From contig JANQRM010000492.1 in NCBI GenBank assembly GCA_028284565.1, forward strand, positions 1 through 8,077: a stretch of DNA of 8,077 nucleotides. The letters run 5' to 3'. The stretch is from Anaerolineae bacterium (GTDB taxonomy: Bacteria; Chloroflexota; Anaerolineae; Aggregatilineales; Phototrophicaceae). Shown one piece after another: positions 1 through 6,439 of this stretch (position 1 is its first letter; each line of letters begins with the position of its first letter). Made by a program: the position numbers and the translations under genes. Under the pieces are notes generated by a model. It searched no databases and had not been told where the DNA came from. It saw nothing but the letters and a program-made list of their open reading frames with translations.

Positions 1-158
1 CATTTCTGCAGGTTGGCATTCGGCATTTCAGTTTGATCTAATGTAGCTTGTACAAATTGCGTGTTTGGCATCAGATTTATGGCTTTTAGTTCTTGGTCAA
101 CGGAAAGGAAATCGGGTGGTAGTAGAAAGGTAAGTGATACACTTGATAGAGTTATGAT
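1..158 (-). CDS. Possible 5' part of a secreted or anchored protein, cut by the left edge; start unclear
   Basis: A minus-strand reading frame is open from position 227 to the left edge. Around positions 161-115 it encodes a hydrophobic stretch (LIITLSSVSLTFLLPPDFL) like a signal peptide or anchor. A polar region with protein-like composition follows (SVDQELKAINLMPNTQFVQA and on). A good Shine-Dalgarno match, AAGGGAG on the minus strand, lies at 194-188, but no ATG, GTG or TTG follows it in frame. The first canonical in-frame start is the ATG at 71-69, which would remove the hydrophobic segment. The gene may therefore use a rare start such as ATC or ATA at 158-153, be damaged at its 5' end, or be a chance open frame. 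I do not recognise the product. The end coordinate given here is only the rare-start option. Confidence 0.3.
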   Translation of the reverse strand, partial: MITLSSVSLTFLLPPDFLSVDQELKAINLMPNTQFVQATLDQTEMPNANLQK

Positions 159-205
159 TAAACTCTCAAAGTGGAGTCTCTTATAAACTCCCTTATTGTG
201 ATATT

Positions 206-256
206 GAGGGGTAAATTTCTCCCCCCTCTAAATCTCCCTCCATTTCATGAGGGGAG
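206..256. repeat. C/G-rich palindromic intergenic element
   Basis: GAGGGG at 206-211 can pair with CCCCTC at 223-228. CTCCCTCCAT at 234-243 can pair with ATGAGGGGAG at 247-256 across a 3-nt loop with two mismatches. The alternating C-rich and G-rich blocks in an AT-rich surround resemble the dispersed intergenic palindromes of Chloroflexota and cyanobacteria. Only one copy is in this window, so its repetitive nature is inferred from style. Confidence 0.4.
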
Positions 257-474
257 ACTTCCATGATTATTTTCTGTCCACCACTTACTATTTAACCACT
301 ACCTAAAATCGCATAAAACATGCGTTCTGGTATTGTATCATAAAATGGAGTGGATGTGTGATGCTTTTGTCCATGCATCTGCATCACGATGTTAACCGTG
401 CTTCGATGTTAGATTTCAGAAGGGCATGGGTATGATTTTTTGTTACCAGATTCAAAGGCGAAAAATAGAATTTT
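257..474. other. Intergenic stretch without a supported gene
   Basis: All frames are interrupted and no gene-like reading frame is seen. The stretch holds several small symmetric signals. CGCAT (310-314) and ATGCG (320-324) form an inverted repeat overlapping an SOS-box-like site at 316-327. GTGATGC (358-364) and GCATCAC (381-387) form a perfect 7-bp inverted repeat around 16 nt. CGATGTTA occurs twice in direct orientation, at 387-394 and 404-411. None can be tied to a gene with certainty. Confidence 0.5.
316..327 (-). promoter_or_regulatory. Possible LexA/SOS-box-like site next to a minus-strand -10
   Basis: On the minus strand the sequence is GAACGCATGTTT, one base off the GAAC-N4-GTTC pattern of Gram-positive-type LexA boxes. 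A TACAAT hexamer lies just upstream on the same strand at 337-332, which would put the site over the transcription start. No good -35 is visible, and the only gene downstream on this strand is the doubtful open frame at the left edge. The call is pattern resemblance only. Confidence 0.22.
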
Positions 475-494
475 GGGCAGTTCACGAACTGCCC
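475..494. repeat. Perfect 9-bp hairpin of the GGGC-GCCC intergenic palindrome type
   Basis: GGGCAGTTC (475-483) and GAACTGCCC (486-494) are perfect inverted repeats separated by AC. The trailing TTACA also matches the style of dispersed palindromes of the form GGGCNNTTC-NN-GAANNGCCC followed by TACA, known in many bacterial genomes. It lies about 30 nt beyond the stop of the shifted-frame continuation of the small gene (525), so it could also protect or end that gene's 3' end. Neither strand has a clean T-run after the stem, so a simple intrinsic terminator is less likely. Confidence 0.5.
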
Positions 495-524
495 TTACAC
501 TTTTGACGCTATGGGTCGCCGTCT

Positions 525-644
525 TTAATCTTTGTCTTGGTTGTTGAGGATGGATTCATTGTGTTTTGCGGCATAGTAGAAATTTTGAGCAATTCCTGCT
601 AGGTTATTTCCTGACAAATCTCGAATGCCATCATTCGTTGTGGA
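525..644 (-). pseudogene. Out-of-frame C-terminal continuation of the small gene at 599-910
   Basis: In the frame ending with TAA at 527-525 the minus strand encodes 39 residues starting STTNDGIRDLSGNNLAGIAQ and ending in a polar tail (SILNNQDKD). This reads more like protein than the last 14 codons of the upstream gene's own frame. The frame is blocked upstream by TGA at 650-648, so it cannot stand alone as a long gene. Joining the two frames near position 644 gives about 128 residues. This suggests a one-base loss in the TTT run (646-644), either real gene decay or a sequencing error. No canonical slippery heptamer is present, so programmed frameshifting is less likely. Confidence 0.5.
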
Positions 645-910
645 AATTCATAGTCTAGTGTCGAGATATCTAAAGGTGTCCATTCGACTAAGCCCATCTT
701 CCACGCTTTTTTTTGGATGAGTAATCTAAGAGTCGCTATGGAGTCTACGCCAATCATGAAGCGTGACATCTGCAATCCCTCGTTAGTTTTAAAGCCTTGT
801 CTAGTTAAGACACAACCGAGATCAAACGCTGTATCATGAAGCTCAGGAATGAAGTCGATCCCTGTTGTGTTAATGTGCCAATCGCAGTAGAAGTAGTGGT
901 TTTTGTTCAT
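599..910 (-). CDS. Small hypothetical protein, apparently frameshifted near its 3' end
   Basis: The frame encodes 103 residues that I cannot assign to a family. It is soluble-looking, with an aromatic N-terminus (MNKNHYFYCDWHIN), acidic and hydrophobic stretches, and no signal peptide or membrane helix. Residues 47-75 (from LQMSRFMIGVDSIATLRLLI onward) look like a compact helical core. The ATG start is the first Met, but no Shine-Dalgarno lies before it; TACGAT at 923-918, seven bases upstream, would place the transcript start at or near the ATG, a leaderless arrangement. The protein-like text probably leaves this frame near residue 89 and continues in another frame down to 525, so the annotated end (EICQEIT) is likely an artefact of a one-base deletion. 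It follows the transpeptidase gene on the same strand at 175 bp, probably as a separate transcript. Confidence 0.6.
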   Translation of the reverse strand: MNKNHYFYCDWHINTTGIDFIPELHDTAFDLGCVLTRQGFKTNEGLQMSRFMIGVDSIATLRLLIQKKAWKMGLVEWTPLDISTLDYEFPQRMMAFEICQEIT

Positions 911-917
911 TTTTGAG

Positions 918-923
918 ATCGTA
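918..923 (-). promoter_or_regulatory. Possible -10 (TACGAT) giving a leaderless transcript
   Basis: The minus strand reads TACGAT, then seven bases, then the ATG of the small gene at 910. A TANNNT hexamer at this distance is the usual layout of leaderless bacterial mRNAs, and no Shine-Dalgarno is present to offer an alternative. No convincing -35 was found. Confidence 0.25.
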
Positions 924-991
924 TAAAATTGCCCTGACAGTTTTTGATTGTGATGTCCATTTTACATCGGCTTTGATGGGTTGTCAGAATG

Positions 992-1022
992 AAAAACGGG
1001 TTAACCCTAGAGGTCTAAGGGT
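992..1022 (-). terminator. Candidate intrinsic terminator after the L,D-transpeptidase gene
   Basis: On the minus strand ACCCTTAGA-CC-TCTAGGGT forms an 8-bp stem with one bulged T (1022-1004). TAACCCG and a run of five T (996-992) follow. GGGTTAACCC (1007-998) gives an alternative small hairpin directly before GTTTTT. The site lies about 65 bases past the stop codon at 1086. The stem is modest and the gap before the T-run is longer than ideal. Confidence 0.4.
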
Positions 1023-1085
1023 GATGGGGATTTCGATAATTTTGGACAGGTTGCTGAATTATTTGTCAGTGATTATATTGTATGG

Positions 1086-2654
1086 TTAGGGTTGGATTTC
1101 GACGATGACTCCGGTTTCTGCCCAATTGTAGAGTTGCTGAATATTGGTATTGCTCAGCAGAATACAGCCATAGGTTACTTTACGCCCCAAGCTGTTTTCC
1201 CAGAGCAATTGACCGCCACCTCTGGTTGGAAAACCATGAAAGCCATTCGTAAAATTTGACCCCGGAATTGGTTGATATACGCCCATGAAATTTGGCATAT
1301 GCAAATCCCAATTGCCTGCATATGCATTTGGCACATGCGATAGAATCTGATAAATGCCTGTCCATGTTGGACTATCTGGAATGCCGGTACTTGCTGACCA
1401 ATCCCATTTCAGTTGATTTTTCTCATAGACATAGACCCGTTGCTGACTGATACTGACGACAATCCTTTTATTTGGATTCGCTGGCTCCGTCAAAAAGGTA
1501 TCTGCCGCTGGAATATTGATGGTTTGCCCGACGGATACAGACTGCAAGCCGCTATTCAATTCCTGCAAATAGGGATATGGAAAACCATAATCCCATGCAA
1601 TGCTGGTTATCGATTCGCCTGCTTGGACGATATGCTGACGTGTTGTATGTTGCACATTGACATAAATATCTTGCAGATTACCATTTGCCACCGCTTGCTG
1701 AATCGTCGCTAAAGCTGTGTCAATGTCGATGCTACGGGTAGAATCAAAGGTGTTGTTGACCTGTGCTGTTAGATAATTCCTTACGGCATTGTCATGCAAG
1801 TTTAAGGATACCTTGCCATTATCCGACGACACACCTGATAGCCAACTTACCCAAACATCGGCTGGTATTGCCCATGTTACTGAATCACCCGTTACCGGAT
1901 CGAAAATATTGATATTGAAGCTCTGTGATAACATCTGTTGTGCCATTGCAACCATAGGTGTTGCATCCATGATCATCGGAGCAATCTCTGCCATGACGAC
2001 GTCCACGATGCCATCGGCTAAGTCGTCTGGTTGATTGACCAGAATCGCTAAGGTTGCCTGTGTATCCAATGACCGCCCGAATTGTGGTTCTGTTGCAATC
2101 ACTTGTCCATTGACTAAAGCCAAGCCTGCATCGACTGGTTGCATATTGATGAAGTCTGATAAGCGGATTAATTCAGCTGTGGCAATATCAGTATCTACTT
2201 GAACTACTAGGGGTACGTCTACAGCGAAGAAGAGTGATTCGACAGGATTACCAGCTTCTCGTCCCTGTGCATAGGCTCCTTGCACGGTTGTTGAGGCATC
2301 CAGCAAAATGCCTAAGGATGATGGATTGACCTCAAAGATTCGCTCGCCATCGCGAAGCGTCAAGATCTGCCAATTGTTGACGAGTTTGGCTTCGGCTTTG
2401 GCTGTGGATAATCCACCCAAGTTGATATTAGCAACACTGACTTGTGGCAAAATGCCTTGTCGATAGACACTCGCAATCAGTACCATGCCACATAGGGTCA
2501 TCAGCAAGAAGATGCCCATGCTGACGGACATGATAAGCAGAATCAACCGCTTGGTGTTGATGCGTTTTTGGGACTTATTTTGTGGCAACCTACGCTGTTG
2601 ATTGGGCCGAATGGCTGGTTGTCTGTAGGTTGGTTGATTGGACGAAATTTGCAT
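1086..2654 (-). CDS. Membrane-anchored L,D-transpeptidase (PG_binding_4-like + LysM + YkuD)
   Basis: This 522-residue protein probably forms or remodels 3-3 crosslinks in peptidoglycan at the outer face of the membrane. Residues 1-36 are a basic, Gln/Asn-rich cytoplasmic tail, and about 37-63 form one transmembrane helix. Residues 70-225 resemble a PG_binding_4 (YoaR-type) module (VSVANINLGGLS; GAYAQGREAGNP), with a second, weaker copy around 230-335. Residues 339-383 are a LysM domain (QHIVQAGESITSIAWDYGF to GQTINIP) that should bind glycan strands. Residues 396-520 are the YkuD catalytic domain, with His473-Gly474 and Cys497 in the segment VTYGCILL. Cys497 is the only cysteine outside the membrane helix. 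The usual SHGCxR motif is altered: Tyr495 replaces the His and Leu499 the Arg. The start is the only Met before the helix; a weak Shine-Dalgarno (AGGAAG) lies 12 bases upstream of it. The gene is divergent from mfd. Confidence 0.88.
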   Translation of the reverse strand: MQISSNQPTYRQPAIRPNQQRRLPQNKSQKRINTKRLILLIMSVSMGIFLLMTLCGMVLIASVYRQGILPQVSVANINLGGLSTAKAEAKLVNNWQILTLRDGERIFEVNPSSLGILLDASTTVQGAYAQGREAGNPVESLFFAVDVPLVVQVDTDIATAELIRLSDFINMQPVDAGLALVNGQVIATEPQFGRSLDTQATLAILVNQPDDLADGIVDVVMAEIAPMIMDATPMVAMAQQMLSQSFNINIFDPVTGDSVTWAIPADVWVSWLSGVSSDNGKVSLNLHDNAVRNYLTAQVNNTFDSTRSIDIDTALATIQQAVANGNLQDIYVNVQHTTRQHIVQAGESITSIAWDYGFPYPYLQELNSGLQSVSVGQTINIPAADTFLTEPANPNKRIVVSISQQRVYVYEKNQLKWDWSASTGIPDSPTWTGIYQILSHVPNAYAGNWDLHMPNFMGVYQPIPGSNFTNGFHGFPTRGGGQLLWENSLGRKVTYGCILLSNTNIQQLYNWAETGVIVEIQP

Positions 2655-2680
2655 TGCGATTTCAGGCTTCCTAATTCGAT

Positions 2681-2704
2681 TGTGTCACTATCAAATTAGA
2701 CACA
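2681..2704. promoter_or_regulatory. Spaced inverted repeat TGTGTC-N12-GACACA
   Basis: TGTGTC at 2681-2686 and GACACA at 2699-2704 are perfect inverted repeats with 18 bases between their starts. They lie 27-50 bases upstream of the transpeptidase start, within its probable 5' leader. The layout suits a dimeric repressor operator or a weak leader hairpin. No known regulator can be named, and 6-bp arms can arise by chance. Confidence 0.3.
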
Positions 2705-2727
2705 TATTGACGTGAATTCGTTCCTTT

Positions 2728-2733
2728 ATTATA
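2728..2733 (-). promoter_or_regulatory. Candidate -10 for the L,D-transpeptidase gene
   Basis: The minus strand carries a perfect TATAAT at 2733-2728 in an AT-rich patch, about 75 bases upstream of the transpeptidase ATG. The -35 region at normal spacing (around 2750-2756) shows no good TTGACA match, so this is a partial promoter call. Confidence 0.35.
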
Positions 2734-2801
2734 TGATAATGTTGTAGTTGCGTAGGGTTCCCGTCAGGTGATTGTAACATCAGATTGTTGCTTGTGTTGA
2801 T

Positions 2802-2831
2802 TGGACAAACGCGATGGAATTCTGATATAAT
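2802..2831 (+). promoter_or_regulatory. Probable mfd promoter with extended -10
   Basis: TGGACA at 2802-2807 matches the -35 consensus at five of six positions. An 18-bp spacer and a perfect TATAAT at 2826-2831 follow. TG at 2823-2824 makes an extended -10 (TGATATAAT). Transcription would start near 2838, giving a short leader of about 17 bases to the GTG at 2855 or about 32 to the ATG at 2870. Confidence 0.65.
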
Positions 2832-2854
2832 GCTCATCCCCCAAATTTCAATAA

Positions 2855-5800
2855 GTGAAAAGAGACTTCATGCAACTCACTGGTCTGCTTTCGTTGCTCC
2901 GTGATTCGGTGTCGTATGGCGATTTGTTAGCCTCGCTTCAATCTCATCAGAATGCTGAATTTGATATTCTTCGCGCTGGACGACCTTACTTATTGGCAAC
3001 GCTGGCACAAGATTGGGATGGTCCAATTGTATATGTCACGCCACAAGTCAAGCGTGCCTATAACGTCAGTGAACAGCTTCCAGTTTGGTTGGGTTCTGAC
3101 CATCGTGTGTTTCGTTTTGCTGAACCCTCACCAATGTTCTATGATCGTGTGCCTTGGGATAAAGGTGTGATTCAAAGTCGTATCGAAACCTTATCTGCCT
3201 TGATGGATGAAACGACTGATGTCTCGCCGATTGTGGTGACTTCTGCACGCGCATTGATGCAACGGACACTGGCTCCAAGTGCCTTTTATCAAGCAACACT
3301 CTCTCTGCAAGTTGGGGATCGTTTTGCGTTGGATAAGTTGTTGACACGTTGGGTTGGGATGGGGTATGAACCTGCGCCGATGGTGATTGAGCCGGGAACT
3401 TTTAGCCGACGCGGTGGTATTCTGGATGTGTATCCACTGGCATCGCCCTATCCTGTGCGGATTGAGTTCTTTGATGATGAGATTGATAGCCTGCGGGAAT
3501 TTGACCCGGCAACGCAACGTTCAATTGGCACAATTCAGGAGATGCGAATCCCGCCTGCACGGGAAGTTTTGCCGGAGACGACAACCCCAATTGCTCAACA
3601 ATTGCAGGGCTGGTTTAGTGATCTACTGGCTGGTGAGCAAGAATTAAGTGCTGTTGCGAGTGATTTGGAATCGTTGATGCAGGGTGTGGCGTTTCCGTAT
3701 TTGGAGCATTATCTGCCTTATGTGGCGAAGTCGCCTGTGAGCCTGTTGGATTATGCGTCGGATGATACGCTGGTGATTGTGGAAGATTGGGATAGTGTGG
3801 AAGCGTCCGTGCAGGATATTGAGGCACAAGCACAAGTTAATCGACAGGAAGCTCTTAGTCTAAAACAGATTGCGGAGTCGCATCCTCAGCCGTATTTAGG
3901 TTGGTCGGACTTGATGAGTTCGCTGAATAATCGGCAGGTGTTGCGAATTGGGAATATCGCCGAATCGACATCGAAGGTGTTTGCGCCGGGACAGCAGTTT
4001 GGTGGTCAGTTGCGGACGATGTTGCCGAAGTTCCGGGATGCGCGGAACAAGGGTGAGCGAATCGTTGTGGTGACGGAGCAAAGTTGGCGATTGAAGGACT
4101 TGTGGACGCAGGAGGATGCGTCGGCTTTTATCCCGACTGTGAAGGATATTCATGAGTCGTTGGATGCGGGTGCGGTGGTGTTTGTTGATGGGGTGATGCA
4201 AGAGGGCTTTCGGATTCAGGGACAAGGTGGTGTGCTGAATTTGGTGACGGATGCGGAAATCTTCGGGTGGTCACGCTCTGAGCCAAGACGACGACAACAA
4301 ACCAGCCGTCAATCTGCGCGACGTACCCCTGAAACGGATTATACAGATTGGGACAATGGCACCTTTGTCGTGCATGTGGATTATGGCGTGGGGAAGTTTG
4401 CGGGGATGCGTCATCGCACGGTGGAAGGGACGGAAAAAGAGTATCTGCTGATTGAATATCAGGGGACAGATACACTGTTCGTGCCGATTCATCAGGCGGA
4501 CCGTCTGACGCGCTATGTGGGACCGGATGATAAAGCTCCGAAGTTGAATCAACTGGGTAAAGCGGTAGATTGGGTGAAGAAGCGCAAGAAAGCTCAGAAG
4601 AATGCTGAAGAAGAAGCGCGCGAATTGTTGGAAATTTATGCGAAACGGGCGAAGGCACAGGGGCATCCCTATGCATTGGATAATCCGTGGCAACATGAAC
4701 TGGAAGCGTCTTTCCCCTATGTCGAGACCGATGATCAATTGCGTGTGGTGAAAGAGGTCAAGGTGGATATGGAGAGTCGTATCCCTATGGACAGGTTGAT
4801 TTGTGGGGATGTGGGGTATGGTAAGACGGAAGTGGCGTTGCGGGCGGCATTCAAAGCGGTGATGGATGGGAAGCAGGTGGCTATACTTGTACCGACAACG
4901 GTGCTAGCGCAACAGCATTATGAGACCTTCTCGCATCGGTTGGAGGCGTTTCCGGTTGAGGTGGAAATGTTGTCTCGGTTTCGGACGAAAGCACAGCAAG
5001 ACAAGATTGTGAAGCGATTGAAGAATGGTGAAGTAGACATCATCATCGGGACGCATCGCTTGCTATCGGAGGATATTGACATCAAGGAATTGGGCTTGGT
5101 GATTATCGACGAGGAACAGCGATTTGGCGTGAAACATAAGGAGCATTTCAAGAAGTTGCGCGCACAGGTGGACATCCTCACCTTAACGGCGACTCCTATC
5201 CCCCGCACCCTGTATATGAGCCTGAGTGGAATCCGAGACATTAGCATGATACAGACTCCGCCAGAGGAACGCTTGCCCGTGATGACTCATGTGGGGGCGT
5301 TTGATGTGAAGTTGGTGCGTCAGGCGATCATGCGGGAGATTGAACGGGGTGGGCAGGTGTTTGTGGTGCATAATCGGGTGCAGTCGATTTATGTGTTGCA
5401 GGAGCGATTGCAGGAGATTGTACCCGAAGCGCGGATTGTCGTGGGGCATGGGCAGATGTCGCCGAGAGCATTGGAGAGAGTGATGTCGGAGTTTTCGCAT
5501 GGGGAGTATGACATCTTGCTGGCGACTTCGATTATCGAGAACGGGATTGATATGCCTCGTGTGAATACGTTAATTGTTGACCGTGCCGATTGGTTCGGGA
5601 TGTCACAGTTGTATCAATTGCGCGGGCGTGTGGGACGCAGCGCACAACAAGCGTACGCCTATTTTTTCCATGCACGCGGGAAGATGACGGATGAAGCCTA
5701 TGCACGGCTGGAGACGCTAGCGGAGAATACGGTGCTTGGGTCTGGGATGCAGATTGCGATGAAAGATATGGAGATACGGGGTGCGGGGGACATCCTGAGT

Positions 5801-6361
5801 ACGAAGCAATCGGGTGCAGTGGCGACAGTGGGTTTGCATTTGTATACGCAGATGTTGCAACGGGCGATTCAGGAGCAGAAGGGGCAGACTGATACAAGTT
5901 TGCCTGTGCCAGCTTCTGCACAGGAGAAGATTGTGATTGATTTGCCGACTCCAGCGTATTTGCCAAATGATTGGATACCGGAGATGGCGTTGCGCTTGCA
6001 GATTTATCGGCGGATTGGTGGCTTGCTGACGCGGGGTGAAGTGGAGGAGATGCGTCAGGAATTGCGAGACCGCTTTGGGGAGTTGCCTGTGGCTGTGGAG
6101 GGATTGTTGTATCAGATTGAGATCAAACTCTTAGCACAATCAATCAAGGCGACGAGTGTGATTAAACCCCGCGATCATATTTTGATTAAGTTGCCCTATC
6201 TTGCGGGGGTGAATCGGAATGCGCTGGCGTTGTCGCTTGGGGATGATGTTGAGGTCTCGCGCACTGCGGTGGAGTTGCGATTTGATGCGGAGAAGTGGCA
6301 GTGGCAGTTGATCGAGATGTTGGTGAAATTGGATGAGTTGATGCAGGCGGTGGTTGAGTAG
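2855..6361 (+). CDS. mfd: Transcription-repair coupling factor Mfd (SF2 DNA translocase)
   Basis: Mfd removes RNA polymerase stalled at DNA lesions and recruits UvrA, starting transcription-coupled nucleotide excision repair. At 1168 residues it has full family length. The N-terminal UvrB-homology region includes RRGGILDVYP (185-194) and IEFFDDEIDSLREFDP (203-218). A basic linker (about 473-491) leads to the RNA polymerase-interacting domain (about 502-560; VHVDYGVGKFAGM, EYLLIEYQGTDTLFVPIHQ). The helicase motor has Walker A GDVGYGKT (651-658), DEEQ (752-755), TATPIPRT (779-786), and motifs V/VI with QLRGRVGR (921-928). The TRG motif is RGAGDILSTKQSG (975-987), and the C-terminal UvrA-masking domain spans about 1028-1160. 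All key motor residues are intact. The GTG at 2855 has no Shine-Dalgarno; the in-frame ATG at 2870, preceded by the purine-rich GAAAAGAGA, is the likelier start and would give 1163 residues. The gene stands alone, divergent from the transpeptidase. Confidence 0.97.
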   Translation: MKRDFMQLTGLLSLLRDSVSYGDLLASLQSHQNAEFDILRAGRPYLLATLAQDWDGPIVYVTPQVKRAYNVSEQLPVWLGSDHRVFRFAEPSPMFYDRVPWDKGVIQSRIETLSALMDETTDVSPIVVTSARALMQRTLAPSAFYQATLSLQVGDRFALDKLLTRWVGMGYEPAPMVIEPGTFSRRGGILDVYPLASPYPVRIEFFDDEIDSLREFDPATQRSIGTIQEMRIPPAREVLPETTTPIAQQLQGWFSDLLAGEQELSAVASDLESLMQGVAFPYLEHYLPYVAKSPVSLLDYASDDTLVIVEDWDSVEASVQDIEAQAQVNRQEALSLKQIAESHPQPYLGWSDLMSSLNNRQVLRIGNIAESTSKVFAPGQQFGGQLRTMLPKFRDARNKGERIVVVTEQSWRLKDLWTQEDASAFIPTVKDIHESLDAGAVVFVDGVMQEGFRIQGQGGVLNLVTDAEIFGWSRSEPRRRQQTSRQSARRTPETDYTDWDNGTFVVHVDYGVGKFAGMRHRTVEGTEKEYLLIEYQGTDTLFVPIHQADRLTRYVGPDDKAPKLNQLGKAVDWVKKRKKAQKNAEEEARELLEIYAKRAKAQGHPYALDNPWQHELEASFPYVETDDQLRVVKEVKVDMESRIPMDRLICGDVGYGKTEVALRAAFKAVMDGKQVAILVPTTVLAQQHYETFSHRLEAFPVEVEMLSRFRTKAQQDKIVKRLKNGEVDIIIGTHRLLSEDIDIKELGLVIIDEEQRFGVKHKEHFKKLRAQVDILTLTATPIPRTLYMSLSGIRDISMIQTPPEERLPVMTHVGAFDVKLVRQAIMREIERGGQVFVVHNRVQSIYVLQERLQEIVPEARIVVGHGQMSPRALERVMSEFSHGEYDILLATSIIENGIDMPRVNTLIVDRADWFGMSQLYQLRGRVGRSAQQAYAYFFHARGKMTDEAYARLETLAENTVLGSGMQIAMKDMEIRGAGDILSTKQSGAVATVGLHLYTQMLQRAIQEQKGQTDTSLPVPASAQEKIVIDLPTPAYLPNDWIPEMALRLQIYRRIGGLLTRGEVEEMRQELRDRFGELPVAVEGLLYQIEIKLLAQSIKATSVIKPRDHILIKLPYLAGVNRNALALSLGDDVEVSRTAVELRFDAEKWQWQLIEMLVKLDELMQAVVE

Positions 6362-6363
6362 AT

Positions 6364-6391
6364 GACAGACTTCAGATATTAGATGTCAGAT
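6364..6391. repeat. Short heptamer tandem repeat just after the mfd stop
   Basis: TTCAGAT (6371-6377), ATTAGAT (6378-6384) and GTCAGAT (6385-6391) are three consecutive copies of a 7-bp unit. GACAGAC at 6364-6370 is a decayed fourth. The last copy runs into the mfd terminator stem. The layout recalls the short heptanucleotide tandem repeats known in cyanobacterial intergenic regions; whether it recurs in this genome cannot be seen here. Confidence 0.4.
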
Positions 6392-6419
6392 GCCCCTTCT
6401 ACTTTCAAGGGGCATTTAT
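6390..6419 (+). terminator. Hairpin terminator of mfd
   Basis: ATGCCCCTT (6390-6398) and AAGGGGCAT (6407-6415) form a perfect 9-bp stem with an 8-nt loop, 28 bases past the mfd stop. TTAT follows, so the T-tract is short but usable on the plus strand. On the minus strand the sequence after the stem is not T-rich, so it should serve mfd more than the converging gene that ends at 6440. Confidence 0.65.
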
Positions 6420-6439
6420 GTTGAACTCCTTCGGTCTTG

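Noticed and set aside
387..411. Direct repeat CGATGTTA (two copies 17 bp apart)
   Set aside because: Only two 8-bp copies, no further units and no adjacent gene; not a CRISPR or iteron array.
425..505. Short plus-strand open frame (ATG to TGA, 26 codons)
   Set aside because: Its 3' half is the palindromic repeat at 475-494 and the best Shine-Dalgarno is too close to the first ATG; likely chance.
2714..2724. GAATTCGTTC as a LexA box near mfd
   Set aside because: The spacing between half-sites is two bases, not four, and one arm has a mismatch.
2707..2740. Second plus-strand promoter upstream of mfd (TTGACG with TATATG or TATGAT)
   Set aside because: The spacing or the -10 is poor in every pairing, and a much better extended -10 promoter exists at 2802-2831.
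4128..4676. Long minus-strand open frame (182 codons) within mfd
   Set aside because: It lies antisense to the conserved RNA polymerase-interaction and linker region of Mfd, and its Pro/Ser/His-rich composition is typical of a shadow frame.
5532..5966. Minus-strand open frame of 144 codons within mfd
   Set aside because: It is antisense to the conserved helicase motifs V/VI and the TRG motif; Ser/Pro-rich low-complexity translation, no start context.
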